Shown: positions 53,709-62,203 of the stretch, piece by piece
How the letters are laid out: each line of letters opens with the position of its first letter
Position numbering within the stretch: position 1 is the stretch's first letter
Origin: Bog-756 sp963696495
GTDB lineage: Bacteria; Actinomycetota; Acidimicrobiia; Acidimicrobiales; RAAP-2
Length of the DNA: 64,000 nucleotides
Direction of reading: 5' to 3'
Assembly (NCBI GenBank): GCA_963696495.1
Contig: CAVOKJ010000001.1
Location: forward strand, 160,106-224,105
The notes under the pieces: generated by a model
Seen by the model: the letters and a program-made list of their open reading frames with translations, nothing else
What the model was told of the DNA's origin: nothing
Databases searched by the model: none
Made by a program: the position numbers and the translations under genes

Positions 53709-54248
53709 GCCGTGGAGGGTCGGGACTGCCGGTGGCGGCCGCTGTCTCGGGGGCCTCGATCCGTGGCGGCCATCTACCGGCTGCGATCCGGTGGTGACGG
53801 CCCCCGTTGCGGTTGGGCCCCTTCGCGGACACGGTTGCGCCCGGGACGACGGCCCGTCACCCGGACATCACAGCAGCCGGCCCGTTGAAGGCCGGCTGCT
53901 GCCCGGTTCCCGCCATAGAGCCAGTCCGTCGATTGCTCGACGGAGAGGTGGACCCGGTAATCGGGTCACCGACGCCGGGGGAGGCGTCGTGTGGTCACGA
54001 TGACGGGTGACGATCCAATTCCGGTCCAACGTGGTGGCATCTGGAGGCGTTGCGCCACGCTCGTGGAGCGCGATCCCCGGGCATCGTGCCCCGTACGCTG
54101 CGGCTATGCATTGGGCGGACCACTCTGCGGGCCCGGAGTCGGAGCGTCCCGGGTCGGTTACAGTGGGTGGCTGCTCGGCGCTCCCTGGCCGACCACCCCT
54201 CTTTACCAGTCGGGTGATCGACCGCCGGAGGGCCGGGAGTGGCAGCCA
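53709..54248. other. gap without a gene, containing a terminator-like hairpin
   Basis: No frame has convincing coding character. The only structure found is the hairpin at 53871-53901. The gap runs from the large regulator to tRNA-Arg. Confidence 0.5.
53871..53901 (+). terminator. strong hairpin, probable terminator of the large regulator gene
   Basis: CAGCAGCCGGCC (53871-53882) pairs perfectly with GGCCGGCTGCTG (53890-53901) around a 7-nt loop. There is no T-run after it, as is common for terminators in high-GC actinobacteria. It is 162 bp past the stop. Confidence 0.5.
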
Positions 54249-54325
54249 GCGCTCGTAGCTCAACGGACTAGAGCATCTGACTACGGATCAGAAGGTTGGG
54301 GGTTCGAATCCCTCCGAGCGCACCA
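54249..54325 (+). tRNA. tRNA-Arg (ACG), CCA encoded
   Basis: Complete cloverleaf: acceptor GCGCTCG/CGAGCGC, D-arm GCTC/GAGC, anticodon stem TCTGA/TCAGA with ACG, T-arm GGGGGTTCGAATCCCTC, discriminator A and encoded CCA. The A at position 34 is normally deaminated to inosine. DNA composition changes right after this gene. Confidence 0.95.
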
Positions 54326-55200
54326 AAAGTCCAGGTCCCTGAGCCCGAATGCGAGGCCGCTAGGCCGGTTGTCAACGGTTGCACTCTCCTGTTGGGCACT
54401 TGCATGTCTTGGGGTAACCATCGCGCTGGCTGAACCCACCCCTGAGGCACCTACGAGAGCGACTAATCCGACGGACCCACTACTGAGAGTCTCTTCACCT
54501 TTGACTTGATCGACACGACCGCCCTCCCCCTGGTCAATGGATGGGAATCGACGCGCATTCATCCGCCGGAACCAATCTGCTCTTCGGCCTTCCCGGTCGT
54601 GGCGTAAATGCGCTTACCAGGGAAACGTTCGGCGGTGGCTGGGCCGCCAACAGAGGCATGTTCACGAGTCCTCGGCCGCCGATCTGACCAAAGCGACTTG
54701 CCAGGGGCAGGAAAGTCGGGATAGCACCCGGCACCCGGCACGTGGCTGCTATTCCCGCCTCACGGGCTCGATCCCGCATGGTGAGGCCACCATGACGGTC
54801 GCCCAGTCGCCTCACCTCCTCCGCTCATCTCCGATCAGTTTCGGGGAGCGGAAGTGTTCGATATATGGCGTCACAGTTCTGGCCTATCTTGCTCTTCGTG
54901 TTGGGTCGCCCCGATGGAAAGACAGCGCGGGGAGTGGAGCCGATCCTTCGGGCTTGCCAAGGCAGGCCGTCCACAGCTGAACCCAGGTCCAGTACCGCCG
55001 AACGCCTAGAAGCAAACGAGGCTCGAGCTGGTTGGGGGCCTTAGCTACGCCAGCTGAGAACGGTCACCATCTAGTTGAGGGGGGCGATACTCATCACGCA
55101 GGACTGATGCCGTGCTGGACGTGTTGGTGTCCTCCGCACGTTTCCTACCTCGACAGCTCTGCATTCGAAGACCTCGGCATGATCATGTGGGTGGTGGGGG
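54326..55200. other. long lower-GC gap after tRNA-Arg, no supported gene
   Basis: About 875 bp. The longest frames (for example 54537-54980, plus) lack the codon bias of the neighbours and any recognisable motif. No copy of the tRNA 3' end and no integrase remnant was seen. It may be decayed DNA at an island boundary. Confidence 0.5.
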
Positions 55201-55206
55201 TAACGT
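55201..55206 (+). promoter_or_regulatory. -10 hexamer of the lipid kinase gene (leaderless)
   Basis: TAACGT, 8 nt before the GTG at 55215. Confidence 0.4.
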
Positions 55207-55214
55207 GGGGCGCA

Positions 55215-56156
55215 GTGCCGGGGCCAGTTAACGATGCGGTGCCATCCGTCAACGGACCCCACAACGTCGCCGTCATCGCCCACCGGAAGAAATCGCTCGG
55301 GGAAGGGCTCCCTGAGCTTCGCCGGGCGCTCGCCGTCCACGGCGTTCCCGATCCCACCTGGTACGAGATCTCGAAGAGCAAGGAGGCCACGACACTCGCC
55401 GAGAAGGCGGTCGCCGGTGGGGTGAGCCTGCTGATCATCTGGGGAGGGGATGGCACAATTCAGCGCTGTCTCGACGCGGTCACCGGCCGGGACATCGCTG
55501 TCGCCGTCGTACCGGCCGGCACAGCGAACCTTTTCGCTGCCAATCTGGGTATCCCGGATGATGTGGGTACTGCAGTACGGATCGCAATCTACGGAGACCG
55601 GCGCCCGCTCGACGTCGGGGTGCTAAACGGCAAGCGCTTCGCGGTGATGGCCGGCGTCGGTTTCGACGCGCACATGATGCTGATCGCCGATGGCGGGCTG
55701 AAGGAGCGGTGGGGTCAGCTCGCCTATGTCTGGGCGGCTATCCGGGCGACTCGCATTGCATCCCAGAGGGTGACCATTGCTGTCGACGGCTCTACTTGGT
55801 TCGCTGGCCAGGCCGCCGGAATACTGCTCGGGCAGATGGGCACCCTGACCAGTGGACTTGTGGCGTTCCCCAATGCGGTGCCTGACGACGGTCAGCTCGA
55901 GGTGGCAGTGATCACGGCTGACACCTGGACTCACTGGCTCAGGGTTCTCTACCGGCTGATCTCAGGGCATCCTGAGCGCTCACCGCTGGCCAGGACTACC
56001 CGGGGCAGCACCGTTGACATCGCCCTCGACCAGGCGACCCCCTACGAACTCGACGGTAGCCCGAGGAAGGCGAAGAAGAGGCTGAGAGCGTCCATCGAGC
56101 CGGCCGCCATCACAGTGTGCGTGGCCAATTCGGCTGTCGCCAGTTGGCGTCCCTGA
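55215..56156 (+). CDS. diacylglycerol/sphingosine-kinase family lipid kinase
   Basis: 313 aa. The catalytic glycine-rich loop is LLIIWGGDGTIQRCLDAV (about residues 75-92), followed by VVPAGTANLFAANLGIP, the DAGK/YegS signature. RFAVMAGVGFDAHMML and the C-terminal YELDGSPR complete the fold. Members phosphorylate diacylglycerol or related lipids at the membrane. The GTG 55215 is preferred because conserved sequence starts near residue 15 and a -10 box precedes it; longer in-frame forms back to 55032 contain a Cys/Trp-rich stretch unlike the family. A strong hairpin follows 35 bp after the stop. Confidence 0.87.
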   Translation: MPGPVNDAVPSVNGPHNVAVIAHRKKSLGEGLPELRRALAVHGVPDPTWYEISKSKEATTLAEKAVAGGVSLLIIWGGDGTIQRCLDAVTGRDIAVAVVPAGTANLFAANLGIPDDVGTAVRIAIYGDRRPLDVGVLNGKRFAVMAGVGFDAHMMLIADGGLKERWGQLAYVWAAIRATRIASQRVTIAVDGSTWFAGQAAGILLGQMGTLTSGLVAFPNAVPDDGQLEVAVITADTWTHWLRVLYRLISGHPERSPLARTTRGSTVDIALDQATPYELDGSPRKAKKRLRASIEPAAITVCVANSAVASWRP

Positions 56157-56191
56157 CGATCGGGCGGACCGGGACCACTCCATCGGTTGAG

Positions 56192-56218
56192 GTGCCTCAG
56201 CCTCACAGGCTGAGGCAC
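56192..56218 (+). terminator. terminator after the lipid kinase gene
   Basis: GTGCCTCAGCCT (56192-56203) and AGGCTGAGGCAC (56207-56218) form a perfect 12-bp stem with a CAC loop, followed by only TT. It is 35 bp downstream of the stop. Confidence 0.75.
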
Positions 56219-56435
56219 TTGCGCCTACCGGCGTCGAGTCACCTCAAAGTGCCGGTCGGTCGCAGTTCCCGTCGGCAAGTAAGCGTCAACAGATGACGCG
56301 TTCTAGCCGGCGATCGGGGGCGCAACGCTTGGCCAAACGTGACGAAGGGTCGAGGCGCGCGAGTGCGATACCCTCACGAGGAAAACGGCTCCGCCAAACA
56401 GGTGGATGCGCAACCGGTCAGGCTTGGAGGCATCC

Positions 56436-56642
56436 ATGGGACAGAAGACGATTCTTACTCGACTTGGCTCGATGAGCACGACTGAGAAGCGAGAGCTTTA
56501 TCTCAAGTTCGCCGAGAGCGAACTCCAGGCGTCGATGCGGCGGTCATGGGCAGGTGGCCAGACGGCGCATGCTGCTCGGGCGAATGCTGCTGCGACGTTG
56601 GCCCTGGCATTCACTCAGGAGGTACGAGCGCCAGCCCGCTGA
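56436..56642 (+). CDS. small protein of unknown function
   Basis: 68 aa starting MGQKTILTRLGSMSTTEKRELYL. GGAGG at 56426-56430 sits 5 nt before the ATG, one of the better ribosome sites in this part of the window. The sequence is helical and ends in an Ala-rich stretch (TAHAARANAAATLALAFTQ). No family recognised. Confidence 0.55.
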   Translation: MGQKTILTRLGSMSTTEKRELYLKFAESELQASMRRSWAGGQTAHAARANAAATLALAFTQEVRAPAR

Positions 56643-56782
56643 GCCGCCATCGGCCGGCCGATAACCGACCCGCTCCCGGTTGGTATGGGGCTGTCGTGGC
56701 GGCCAACCGGAGGGGCAAGGGAGAGATGGACCGGCGTGTTACCGTTCCGATGAACGAATTCAATCGATAGGAGGTGAGCCCT

Positions 56783-56836
56783 GTGAATGCAGCATCGAAA
56801 GTGGGCGCTCTCGCCCGTCGGGGATCGAGCGACTGA
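56783..56836 (+). CDS. possible 17-residue peptide with a very strong ribosome binding site
   Basis: AGGAGGTGA (56769-56777), fully complementary to the 16S rRNA 3' end, is followed 5 nt later by GTG and a 17-codon frame (VNAASKVGALARRGSSD) ending in TGA. A preceding short frame ending MNEFNR stops inside the Shine-Dalgarno. It lies 52 bp before the patatin-like gene and could be a leader peptide or a small protein. No other support. Confidence 0.35.
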   Translation: MNAASKVGALARRGSSD

Positions 56837-56888
56837 GATAGTCGGCCCCAGGGAGCGTCCATCATGCATCTCGTGAAAGGCGACTTCC

Positions 56889-57890
56889 TTGAATACATCA
56901 CCTCTTCCGGCTTCGTTTTCTCCTTCCACTAGGACCTTCCGCTGGCCACGGTCTGAGCAGGATCAATCCCAGATCGACGGCACGGAGCAGAACCGCGCTG
57001 AACACAGGCGCGCCTTGGTCCTTCACGGTGGTGGGTCCGCGGGGAATGCGTGGGAGATCGGCGTCATCGCCGGCCTGTCCAACGCAGGTGTGGACGTAAC
57101 CGAAGCTGATCTGATCATCGGGACGTCGGCTGGAGCGACGGCGACCGCCCAGGTCACAAGCGCTTCTCCGACCGAACTGCTTACTGCCATCCTCGATGCT
57201 GCATCCCCGCACCAGGGCCTTCCGGACGGTCCGAGTGGCGGGCAGCCTCCCGTTGGACCCGTCATCGACCACATGGAGAGAACGAACCGAATCATCGCCG
57301 CCGCTAAGGACGCCGCAGACATGCGTCGAAGGATGGGTGCGGCTGCGCTCGAAATGGATGCAGCCTCAGATGGATCCGGACAAGCGCGGTGGCGTGCCAC
57401 CGTCGCTGCCAGGCTTCCCAGTAACCGATGGCCTGAACGAGCGATCCTCATCACGGCGGTCGACGCGCGCACGGGTGAGCCGGTTGTCTTCGATCGCCAC
57501 AGCGGGGTCGATCTAGTTGATGCCGTCGCCTCCAGTACTGCCAACGGCTTTGGTGTCCCTCCTTTCGGCATTGGCAACGACCGATTCATCGACGGCGGAT
57601 ACCGGCGCAACGAGAATGCCGATCTGGCCGTCGGATGTGAGCGGGTACTCGTCCTGTCGCCGTTCGGCGGCAGGACGCGGCATCCGGAAGAGTGGCACAT
57701 GCAGCTTGCCGCTCAAGTCGATGAGCTCCGCTCCAGCGGCAGCACCGTTGAGACGGTCTTTCCCGATAGCAAATCTCGCCAGGCGTTCGGTTCCAACATG
57801 ATGGACCCCTCGAGGCGCCGACCCTCCGCCTTGACCGGTTACGAGCAGGGGATGGCTCACGGCGAGCGGCTCACCGAGTTCTGGCGCTGA
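56889..57890 (+). CDS. patatin-like phospholipase family protein
   Basis: Up to 333 aa. The oxyanion glycine loop is LVLHGGGSAGNAWEIG, the nucleophile elbow is IIGTSAGATATAQV with the catalytic Ser in GTSAG, and the catalytic Asp is in FIDGGYRRNENADLA (DGG). These are the patatin lipase marks; substrate may be phospholipid or other esters. The start is doubtful. TTG 56889 gives a 40-residue polar extension; TTG 57015 just before LVLHGGG is an alternative. It is preceded by the small peptide frame with the strong ribosome site. GC is lower than in the left part of the window. Confidence 0.85.
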   Translation: MNTSPLPASFSPSTRTFRWPRSEQDQSQIDGTEQNRAEHRRALVLHGGGSAGNAWEIGVIAGLSNAGVDVTEADLIIGTSAGATATAQVTSASPTELLTAILDAASPHQGLPDGPSGGQPPVGPVIDHMERTNRIIAAAKDAADMRRRMGAAALEMDAASDGSGQARWRATVAARLPSNRWPERAILITAVDARTGEPVVFDRHSGVDLVDAVASSTANGFGVPPFGIGNDRFIDGGYRRNENADLAVGCERVLVLSPFGGRTRHPEEWHMQLAAQVDELRSSGSTVETVFPDSKSRQAFGSNMMDPSRRRPSALTGYEQGMAHGERLTEFWR

Positions 57891-58219
57891 CGGAGGCAAC
57901 ATTGCCCAAAAGTGCTGTTGAGAGCACAGCCGATTAGGGATACCCACGTGCGGCACTCTGTTCTCGTCCGGATCTCGGCACGACGGCCTCGAAGTGGTCA
58001 ATCGGGAGCGCGAGACATAGCTCAACTTCGGGAGAGTGAGCTCCTCGCCCTGGATCACGACCTCAGCGGCTGAGGACCTGCAGGGCTCGGAGCAATCAGC
58101 CTCATTGGCCGATGTCCATCGCGGGGGCAAGGCAGCAAAACGAAGCTGCTCCTTATCGTCGAAATGTTTGAATGTAGCGCCGGTTGGACGAGTGCTCTAG
58201 CAGCCGACCCGGTGGTGCC
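57891..58219. other. gap without a gene
   Basis: Between the convergent patatin-like and VOC genes. No supported frame, repeat or hairpin was found. Confidence 0.4.
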
Positions 58220-58723
58220 TCAGGCCGGTGGGCGCTGCGTTGCTCCTCGAGCAGCGGTCTCGATTGCCAGGATGTCTATCTTCGTCATCGTCATCATCGC
58301 GTCCATGGCCTGCTTCGCAGCGGCCTCGTCCGAACTGTTCATCGCCTCCAGCAATGCGCGCGGTGTGATCTGCCAGGAGAAGCCCCACCGGTCTCTACAC
58401 CAACCGCACGCGCTCTCCTCCCCACCGTTGTCGACGATCGCGTTCCAATATCGGTCCGTCTCGGCCTGGTCGTCGGTCAGCACCATGAGGCTGACGGCCT
58501 CGTTTGGGACAAAGTTCGGTCCACCGTTGAGACCCACGAAGGATCGGCCGAGCACTGTGAATTCGACCGTAAGCTCGTTCCGAGCCGATCCGCCGGGGTA
58601 GTCCGATGGAGCTATATGGATTGCGTCAACGTGGCTGTCCGGAAAAGTCATCGCATAGAAGTCTGCTGCCTTGCGGGCCTCACCGTGATCGAACCACAAG
58701 CATGTTGTCAGTTTGTCGGACAT
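58220..58723 (-). CDS. VOC/PhnB-like (3-demethylubiquinone methyltransferase-like) protein
   Basis: 167 aa, two glyoxalase-type repeats. Characteristic parts are LTTCLWFDHGEARKAADFYAMTFPDSHV at the N-terminus, ARNELTVEFTVLGRSFVGLNGGPNF, SLMVLTDDQAETDRYWNAIVDNGGEESACGWCRDRWGFSWQITP and LLEAMNSSDEAAAKQAMDAMM. This is the PhnB/YjdN-type family without known enzymatic role in most members. The ATG at 58723 has GAGG 6 nt upstream; the nearby ATG 58729 overlaps it. Divergent from the copper monooxygenase gene. Confidence 0.87.
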   Translation of the reverse strand: MSDKLTTCLWFDHGEARKAADFYAMTFPDSHVDAIHIAPSDYPGGSARNELTVEFTVLGRSFVGLNGGPNFVPNEAVSLMVLTDDQAETDRYWNAIVDNGGEESACGWCRDRWGFSWQITPRALLEAMNSSDEAAAKQAMDAMMTMTKIDILAIETAARGATQRPPA

Positions 58724-58868
58724 CCACATCCTCCACCCTCTTGACGACGACGACGGCACTACACCTATCGACAGGGCTAGCGTAGGGTCAGAATTGAAGT
58801 GTCCCGGGGTGTGGGGTGTCGAATGACGCCGCACCACGTGATCTCGACGTAGGCGATGGGGAGCGATT

Positions 58869-60152
58869 GTGAATGACGCCGGACGAAAAAGTGCGCTGAT
58901 CCGGCGGCCAAGAGTGGCCGTATTGGTCGTGGCGATGACCGTAATCGTGGCCGCTTTCGGGGTCTTCCTGACGAGACAGGCAGCCCAGGCTGCGGCGCCC
59001 GAGCGGATCGATGGCCAGCCGGTCACGACCCTCAACCTGACCATGCCCCACGCCTACAAGCCGGTGTTCACCAACGGCAGCACCGACGACTACCACTGCA
59101 TCCTGTTGAACCCCCACGTGACCAAGAACTCCTACGTCGTGGCATCGGAGTTCCACCCCGGTTCGGGGCCGTCCAGCGTCGAGGTGCACCACGCCATCCT
59201 TTTCCTCGTCCCGCCGGACGAGGTGGCGACGGCGGAGGCAAACAATCCGGGTGACAAGGGCTGGAGCTGCTTCGGCGAGTCCCCCATCGATGGGAACAGT
59301 TTGGCCGGACTGGGGAGCTTCCCGTGGCTCAGCGCCTGGGCTCCCGGCGCCGGGGTCGACAAGGAGCCGCTGACCACCGGTACCCCACTGCCAGCCGGCA
59401 GCATGGTCATTATGCAGGTCCATTTCAACGGGCTGGTCGGGGACAAGCCGGTCCAGCCGTGGTTGCAGCTGAAGACGGTGCCGGCCGCCGCCAAACTGCG
59501 CCCCGAGAATCTGACCCTCGACATCGCCCCGCCTGACTACGGCTGCCCCACCGGGGTGACGGGTCCGCTGTGCAGCCGGCCGGCGGCCTTGGCTTACCTG
59601 GGCCAGCGGTTCGGGGAGAGCGCCGTGCTCTTCGACGACGCTATCGAAAGCATCTGCGGAAGGAACCCGGTCGATCCGCCGACCAGCGACACCACCCAGT
59701 GCACTTGGCCTGTCTACCAACCCGAGTATGTCGTGCGCCTCGGGGCTCACATGCACCTGACCGGCGCCAGCTTACGGATCATCCTCAACCCGGGCACCCC
59801 GACTCAGAAGACCCTTCTCGACGTGCCCGATTTCAACTTCCACTACCAACGGGGCTACAACCTGGCCAAGTGGGTCAAGGTCGTCCCCGGGGACAAGATC
59901 GAGGTGAGCTGCACGTACAGTCCCGAGATGCGCGAGCAACTGCCCCAGCTACGGAAGCTGCCTCCCCGGTACGTGGTGTGGGGCGACGGCTCGTCCGACG
60001 AGATGTGCCTCGGCCTGATCTCCACGGTGCCGATCAACCCACAAGCCCCCACCAACTGGACCGGTCACGGGGATTCGGGTCACCGGGGCCACCACGATCC
60101 CTCGTCCGGCGCTTCCGCCTCCGGCAAGCCACCGGCGACGCCGAAGCTTTGA
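58869..60152 (+). CDS. secreted copper type II, ascorbate-dependent monooxygenase (PHM/DBM-like)
   Basis: 427 aa. A membrane/signal segment (residues about 15-36) ends in QAAQAAA and the rest is extracytoplasmic. All six copper ligands expected for a peptidylglycine alpha-hydroxylating or dopamine-beta-type monooxygenase can be placed: CuH His107-His108 (VEVHHAI) and His185 (MQVHFN), CuM His294 and His296 (GAHMHLTG) and Met379 (SDEMCLG). Several Cys pairs (for example DYHC, GWSCF, CTW) fit disulfides. The tail is His/Gly-rich (GHRGHHDPS). Substrate unknown; bacterial examples are poorly characterised. The GTG has GGGGAG 5 nt upstream. Confidence 0.85.
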   Translation: MNDAGRKSALIRRPRVAVLVVAMTVIVAAFGVFLTRQAAQAAAPERIDGQPVTTLNLTMPHAYKPVFTNGSTDDYHCILLNPHVTKNSYVVASEFHPGSGPSSVEVHHAILFLVPPDEVATAEANNPGDKGWSCFGESPIDGNSLAGLGSFPWLSAWAPGAGVDKEPLTTGTPLPAGSMVIMQVHFNGLVGDKPVQPWLQLKTVPAAAKLRPENLTLDIAPPDYGCPTGVTGPLCSRPAALAYLGQRFGESAVLFDDAIESICGRNPVDPPTSDTTQCTWPVYQPEYVVRLGAHMHLTGASLRIILNPGTPTQKTLLDVPDFNFHYQRGYNLAKWVKVVPGDKIEVSCTYSPEMREQLPQLRKLPPRYVVWGDGSSDEMCLGLISTVPINPQAPTNWTGHGDSGHRGHHDPSSGASASGKPPATPKL

Positions 60153-60293
60153 TTCCCGTGCAGTACGACGTTCTCGAGGTCACAAAAGCCGCTCAGGACG
60201 AGTACGGGACAAGAAGGCATCCCGGATTCGAATTCGTTCCCCTGGTCTGACGGCTGGCCCAGCCTGCGGGAGGCCGACGTCTATCCCTGCCAC

Positions 60294-60299
60294 TACCGT
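60294..60299 (+). promoter_or_regulatory. -10 hexamer of the YceI-family gene (leaderless)
   Basis: TACCGT, 6 nt before the ATG at 60306. Confidence 0.45.
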
Positions 60300-60305
60300 C
60301 TTCCC

Positions 60306-60860
60306 ATGGCAGCAACGATAGGCACCTACGAAATCGGACCAACGAACGCCAGCCTAAAGCTGTGCACTACCAAGGCCGGCCTGGGCGCCAGGCTCGCCCA
60401 CGACCTGATCCTCGAGGCCGATGCCTGGAGCGGGTCGATAGTGTTCGACGATTCCAACATGGCCGCCTCGAGTGTCGAAGTGACCGTTGCTGCAGCCTCA
60501 TTGGCGGTGGTCGACTCCTCGGGAGGTGTCAAGCCACTCAGCGATGGGGACCGTAGGGAGATCGCCAGCAACATCAACGATAAGGCCTTGCTGACAGCCG
60601 AGTACCCGGATATCACCTTTCGTTCAACCGCCATCAGTGGGCAGTCGGGAGCGTTCACCGTGACAGGTGATTTAACGATCAAGGGAATGACCCGTCCGAT
60701 CAACCTCGCCGTGACCGTCGACGACGACGACCACGCGACCGTACGGGCCACGGTGGTCCAGACTCATTTCGGCATCAAGCCCTATTCAGCGATGCTCGGC
60801 GCCCTCAAGATCAGTGATGCGGTTGAGGTTCGCGCCGTCGTGTCGCTGCCAGCGTCCTAA
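60306..60860 (+). CDS. YceI-family lipid-binding protein
   Basis: 184 aa. The family beta-barrel pattern is visible: GTYEIGPTNASLKL, AHDLILEADAWSGSIVFDD, the AEYPDITFRST strand, GDLTIKGMTRPINLAVTVDDDD and FGIKPYSAMLGALKISDAVEV. YceI proteins bind isoprenoid or other lipids in a hydrophobic barrel. There is no signal peptide, so it is probably cytoplasmic. It stands alone under its own promoter, 153 bp after the copper monooxygenase. Confidence 0.88.
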   Translation: MAATIGTYEIGPTNASLKLCTTKAGLGARLAHDLILEADAWSGSIVFDDSNMAASSVEVTVAAASLAVVDSSGGVKPLSDGDRREIASNINDKALLTAEYPDITFRSTAISGQSGAFTVTGDLTIKGMTRPINLAVTVDDDDHATVRATVVQTHFGIKPYSAMLGALKISDAVEVRAVVSLPAS

Positions 60861-61207
60861 TCTGGCCGTCCTGAGCTCGTCTAGCTGTGACGGGCGAGAA
60901 GTCTCGTATCGCTCGGGACCGGTATTTCTATCCAAGTCGACCCAACGGCACTGTCCTCAACGGTTACGGCATGTAGTACTCAGCATGTAGTACTCAGCCA
61001 GGCACTCCTGCGGCCAGCCTTGGGATGGCGACTGTTCGTCAATGTGGGACACCTGGTGGAGGCTGCTTTCAGAAGAACCAGCGGTATCTCCGATGTGCCG
61101 ATCATGGGCAGTTAGCTAACGGCGATCAATGCCCGCGTCCCAAATCAAATAGGGCGAGACCTTCCGGGCGTTTGGGGTCACCCCTTTAGGGTCGCAGACG
61201 GACTGCG
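60861..61207. other. gap without a gene, with a small tandem repeat
   Basis: No supported gene. A 14-bp unit GCATGTAGTACTCA is repeated twice in tandem (60969-60996); each copy contains the palindrome AGTACT. It is convergent space between the YceI and methyltransferase genes. Confidence 0.45.
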
Positions 61208-62065
61208 TCAGGTTGCCCAGGTCCGGGCGATCACCAGGCCCGAGTCCTTCCCGGCAGCAAAGGCTCCATGCGCCTCGATGTCGAGCGCCACTATTCGACG
61301 AAGTTCCTCCATCACGGCTGCCCAGGTGGCATCGTCTACTCGGCCGTAGTCGCAACGAAAGCTTTGGACCCACGTCAGGACGGGTCCCGGATCCGGAAAC
61401 CGGAAGGTGCCCGTAGTCCGGTCGACGGCCACCACGTCGAATAGCTCGCCGAGCACGGCCGGTCCGTTGTCGAGATTGAAGTTCTCCAACCAGCGGGGAA
61501 CCTCGAATGTGGGGCCCATCACCCGACGACCAGCCTCTTTCCATGCTTGCCTGATCTCTGCTTTGTCCGCTGAACCATTGGTGACGGCAAGGATCGCGCC
61601 ATCGTTGTGGAGGACACGGGACAGCTCTTCCAGGGCCAGGTCCAGGTGAGGTACGTGGTACAGCATGAAGGCAGCAACGACCACATCGAAGGAGTTCGCC
61701 ACTAGTGGCAGCGATTCAATATCGGCGACCGCCAAATGAGCTTGGACATCGGGCGCGGTTTCCCTCGCTCTCGCCAGCATCCCAAGCGACAGGTCAATGC
61801 CGATCACCTTCTCCGCCCGCAGTGAAATCGGTGAGAGGAAGTGCCCAGGACCACAGCCGATGTCGATTACCAACTCCTCGCCGGTCCAGTTGAGATGGTT
61901 GAGCACCCAGTCCTCGAACGTGGCTCCCGTTGGCAGTGGGTGGTCGGGGTGCAAGTAGGCATACACGTTGACGCGGGATTGCAGGTTGGATGGGTCTCGG
62001 TATTGCGCCGATACGACAGATCGCTCAGTTCCCGCCAATCGCCGGTCGGTGGATTCATCGTGCAT
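61208..62065 (-). CDS. class I SAM-dependent methyltransferase
   Basis: 285 aa. The SAM-binding glycine motif is LVIDIGCGPGHFLSPIS (about residues 66-82), with GIDLSLGMLARARE, ADIESLPLVANSFDVVVAAFMLYHV and LSRVLHNDGAILAVTNG as motifs II-V. Substrate unknown; similar proteins methylate quinones, lipids or small metabolites. The ATG at 62065 has GATAAT 6 nt upstream. GC content is low for this window. Confidence 0.9.
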   Translation of the reverse strand: MHDESTDRRLAGTERSVVSAQYRDPSNLQSRVNVYAYLHPDHPLPTGATFEDWVLNHLNWTGEELVIDIGCGPGHFLSPISLRAEKVIGIDLSLGMLARARETAPDVQAHLAVADIESLPLVANSFDVVVAAFMLYHVPHLDLALEELSRVLHNDGAILAVTNGSADKAEIRQAWKEAGRRVMGPTFEVPRWLENFNLDNGPAVLGELFDVVAVDRTTGTFRFPDPGPVLTWVQSFRCDYGRVDDATWAAVMEELRRIVALDIEAHGAFAAGKDSGLVIARTWAT

Positions 62066-62071
62066 GATCGA

Positions 62072-62077
62072 ATTATC
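62072..62077 (-). promoter_or_regulatory. -10 hexamer of the methyltransferase gene (leaderless)
   Basis: GATAAT on the minus strand, 6 nt before the ATG at 62065. Confidence 0.45.
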
Positions 62078-62203
62078 TCCCCAGGCGGCTCACAGTGTCC
62101 CACCGAGCGGGGGCAGTGCGTCGTGACAGCAACAGAGTCGTGAAGGGCCTCAATGCAAAGCTGACCGGCATGGGGCGAGTCTGAACGGATCAAATTGGAT
62201 CAG

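Noticed and set aside
54537..54980. 147-codon plus-strand frame after tRNA-Arg
   Set aside because: Codon use unlike any real gene here and no recognisable content.
59570..60250. Second frame over the copper monooxygenase, suggesting a frameshift
   Set aside because: The monooxygenase frame is continuous with all copper ligands; the other frame is a shadow.
60969..60996. 14-bp tandem repeat as a meaningful site
   Set aside because: Only two copies in a gap between convergent genes; no support beyond the repeat itself.
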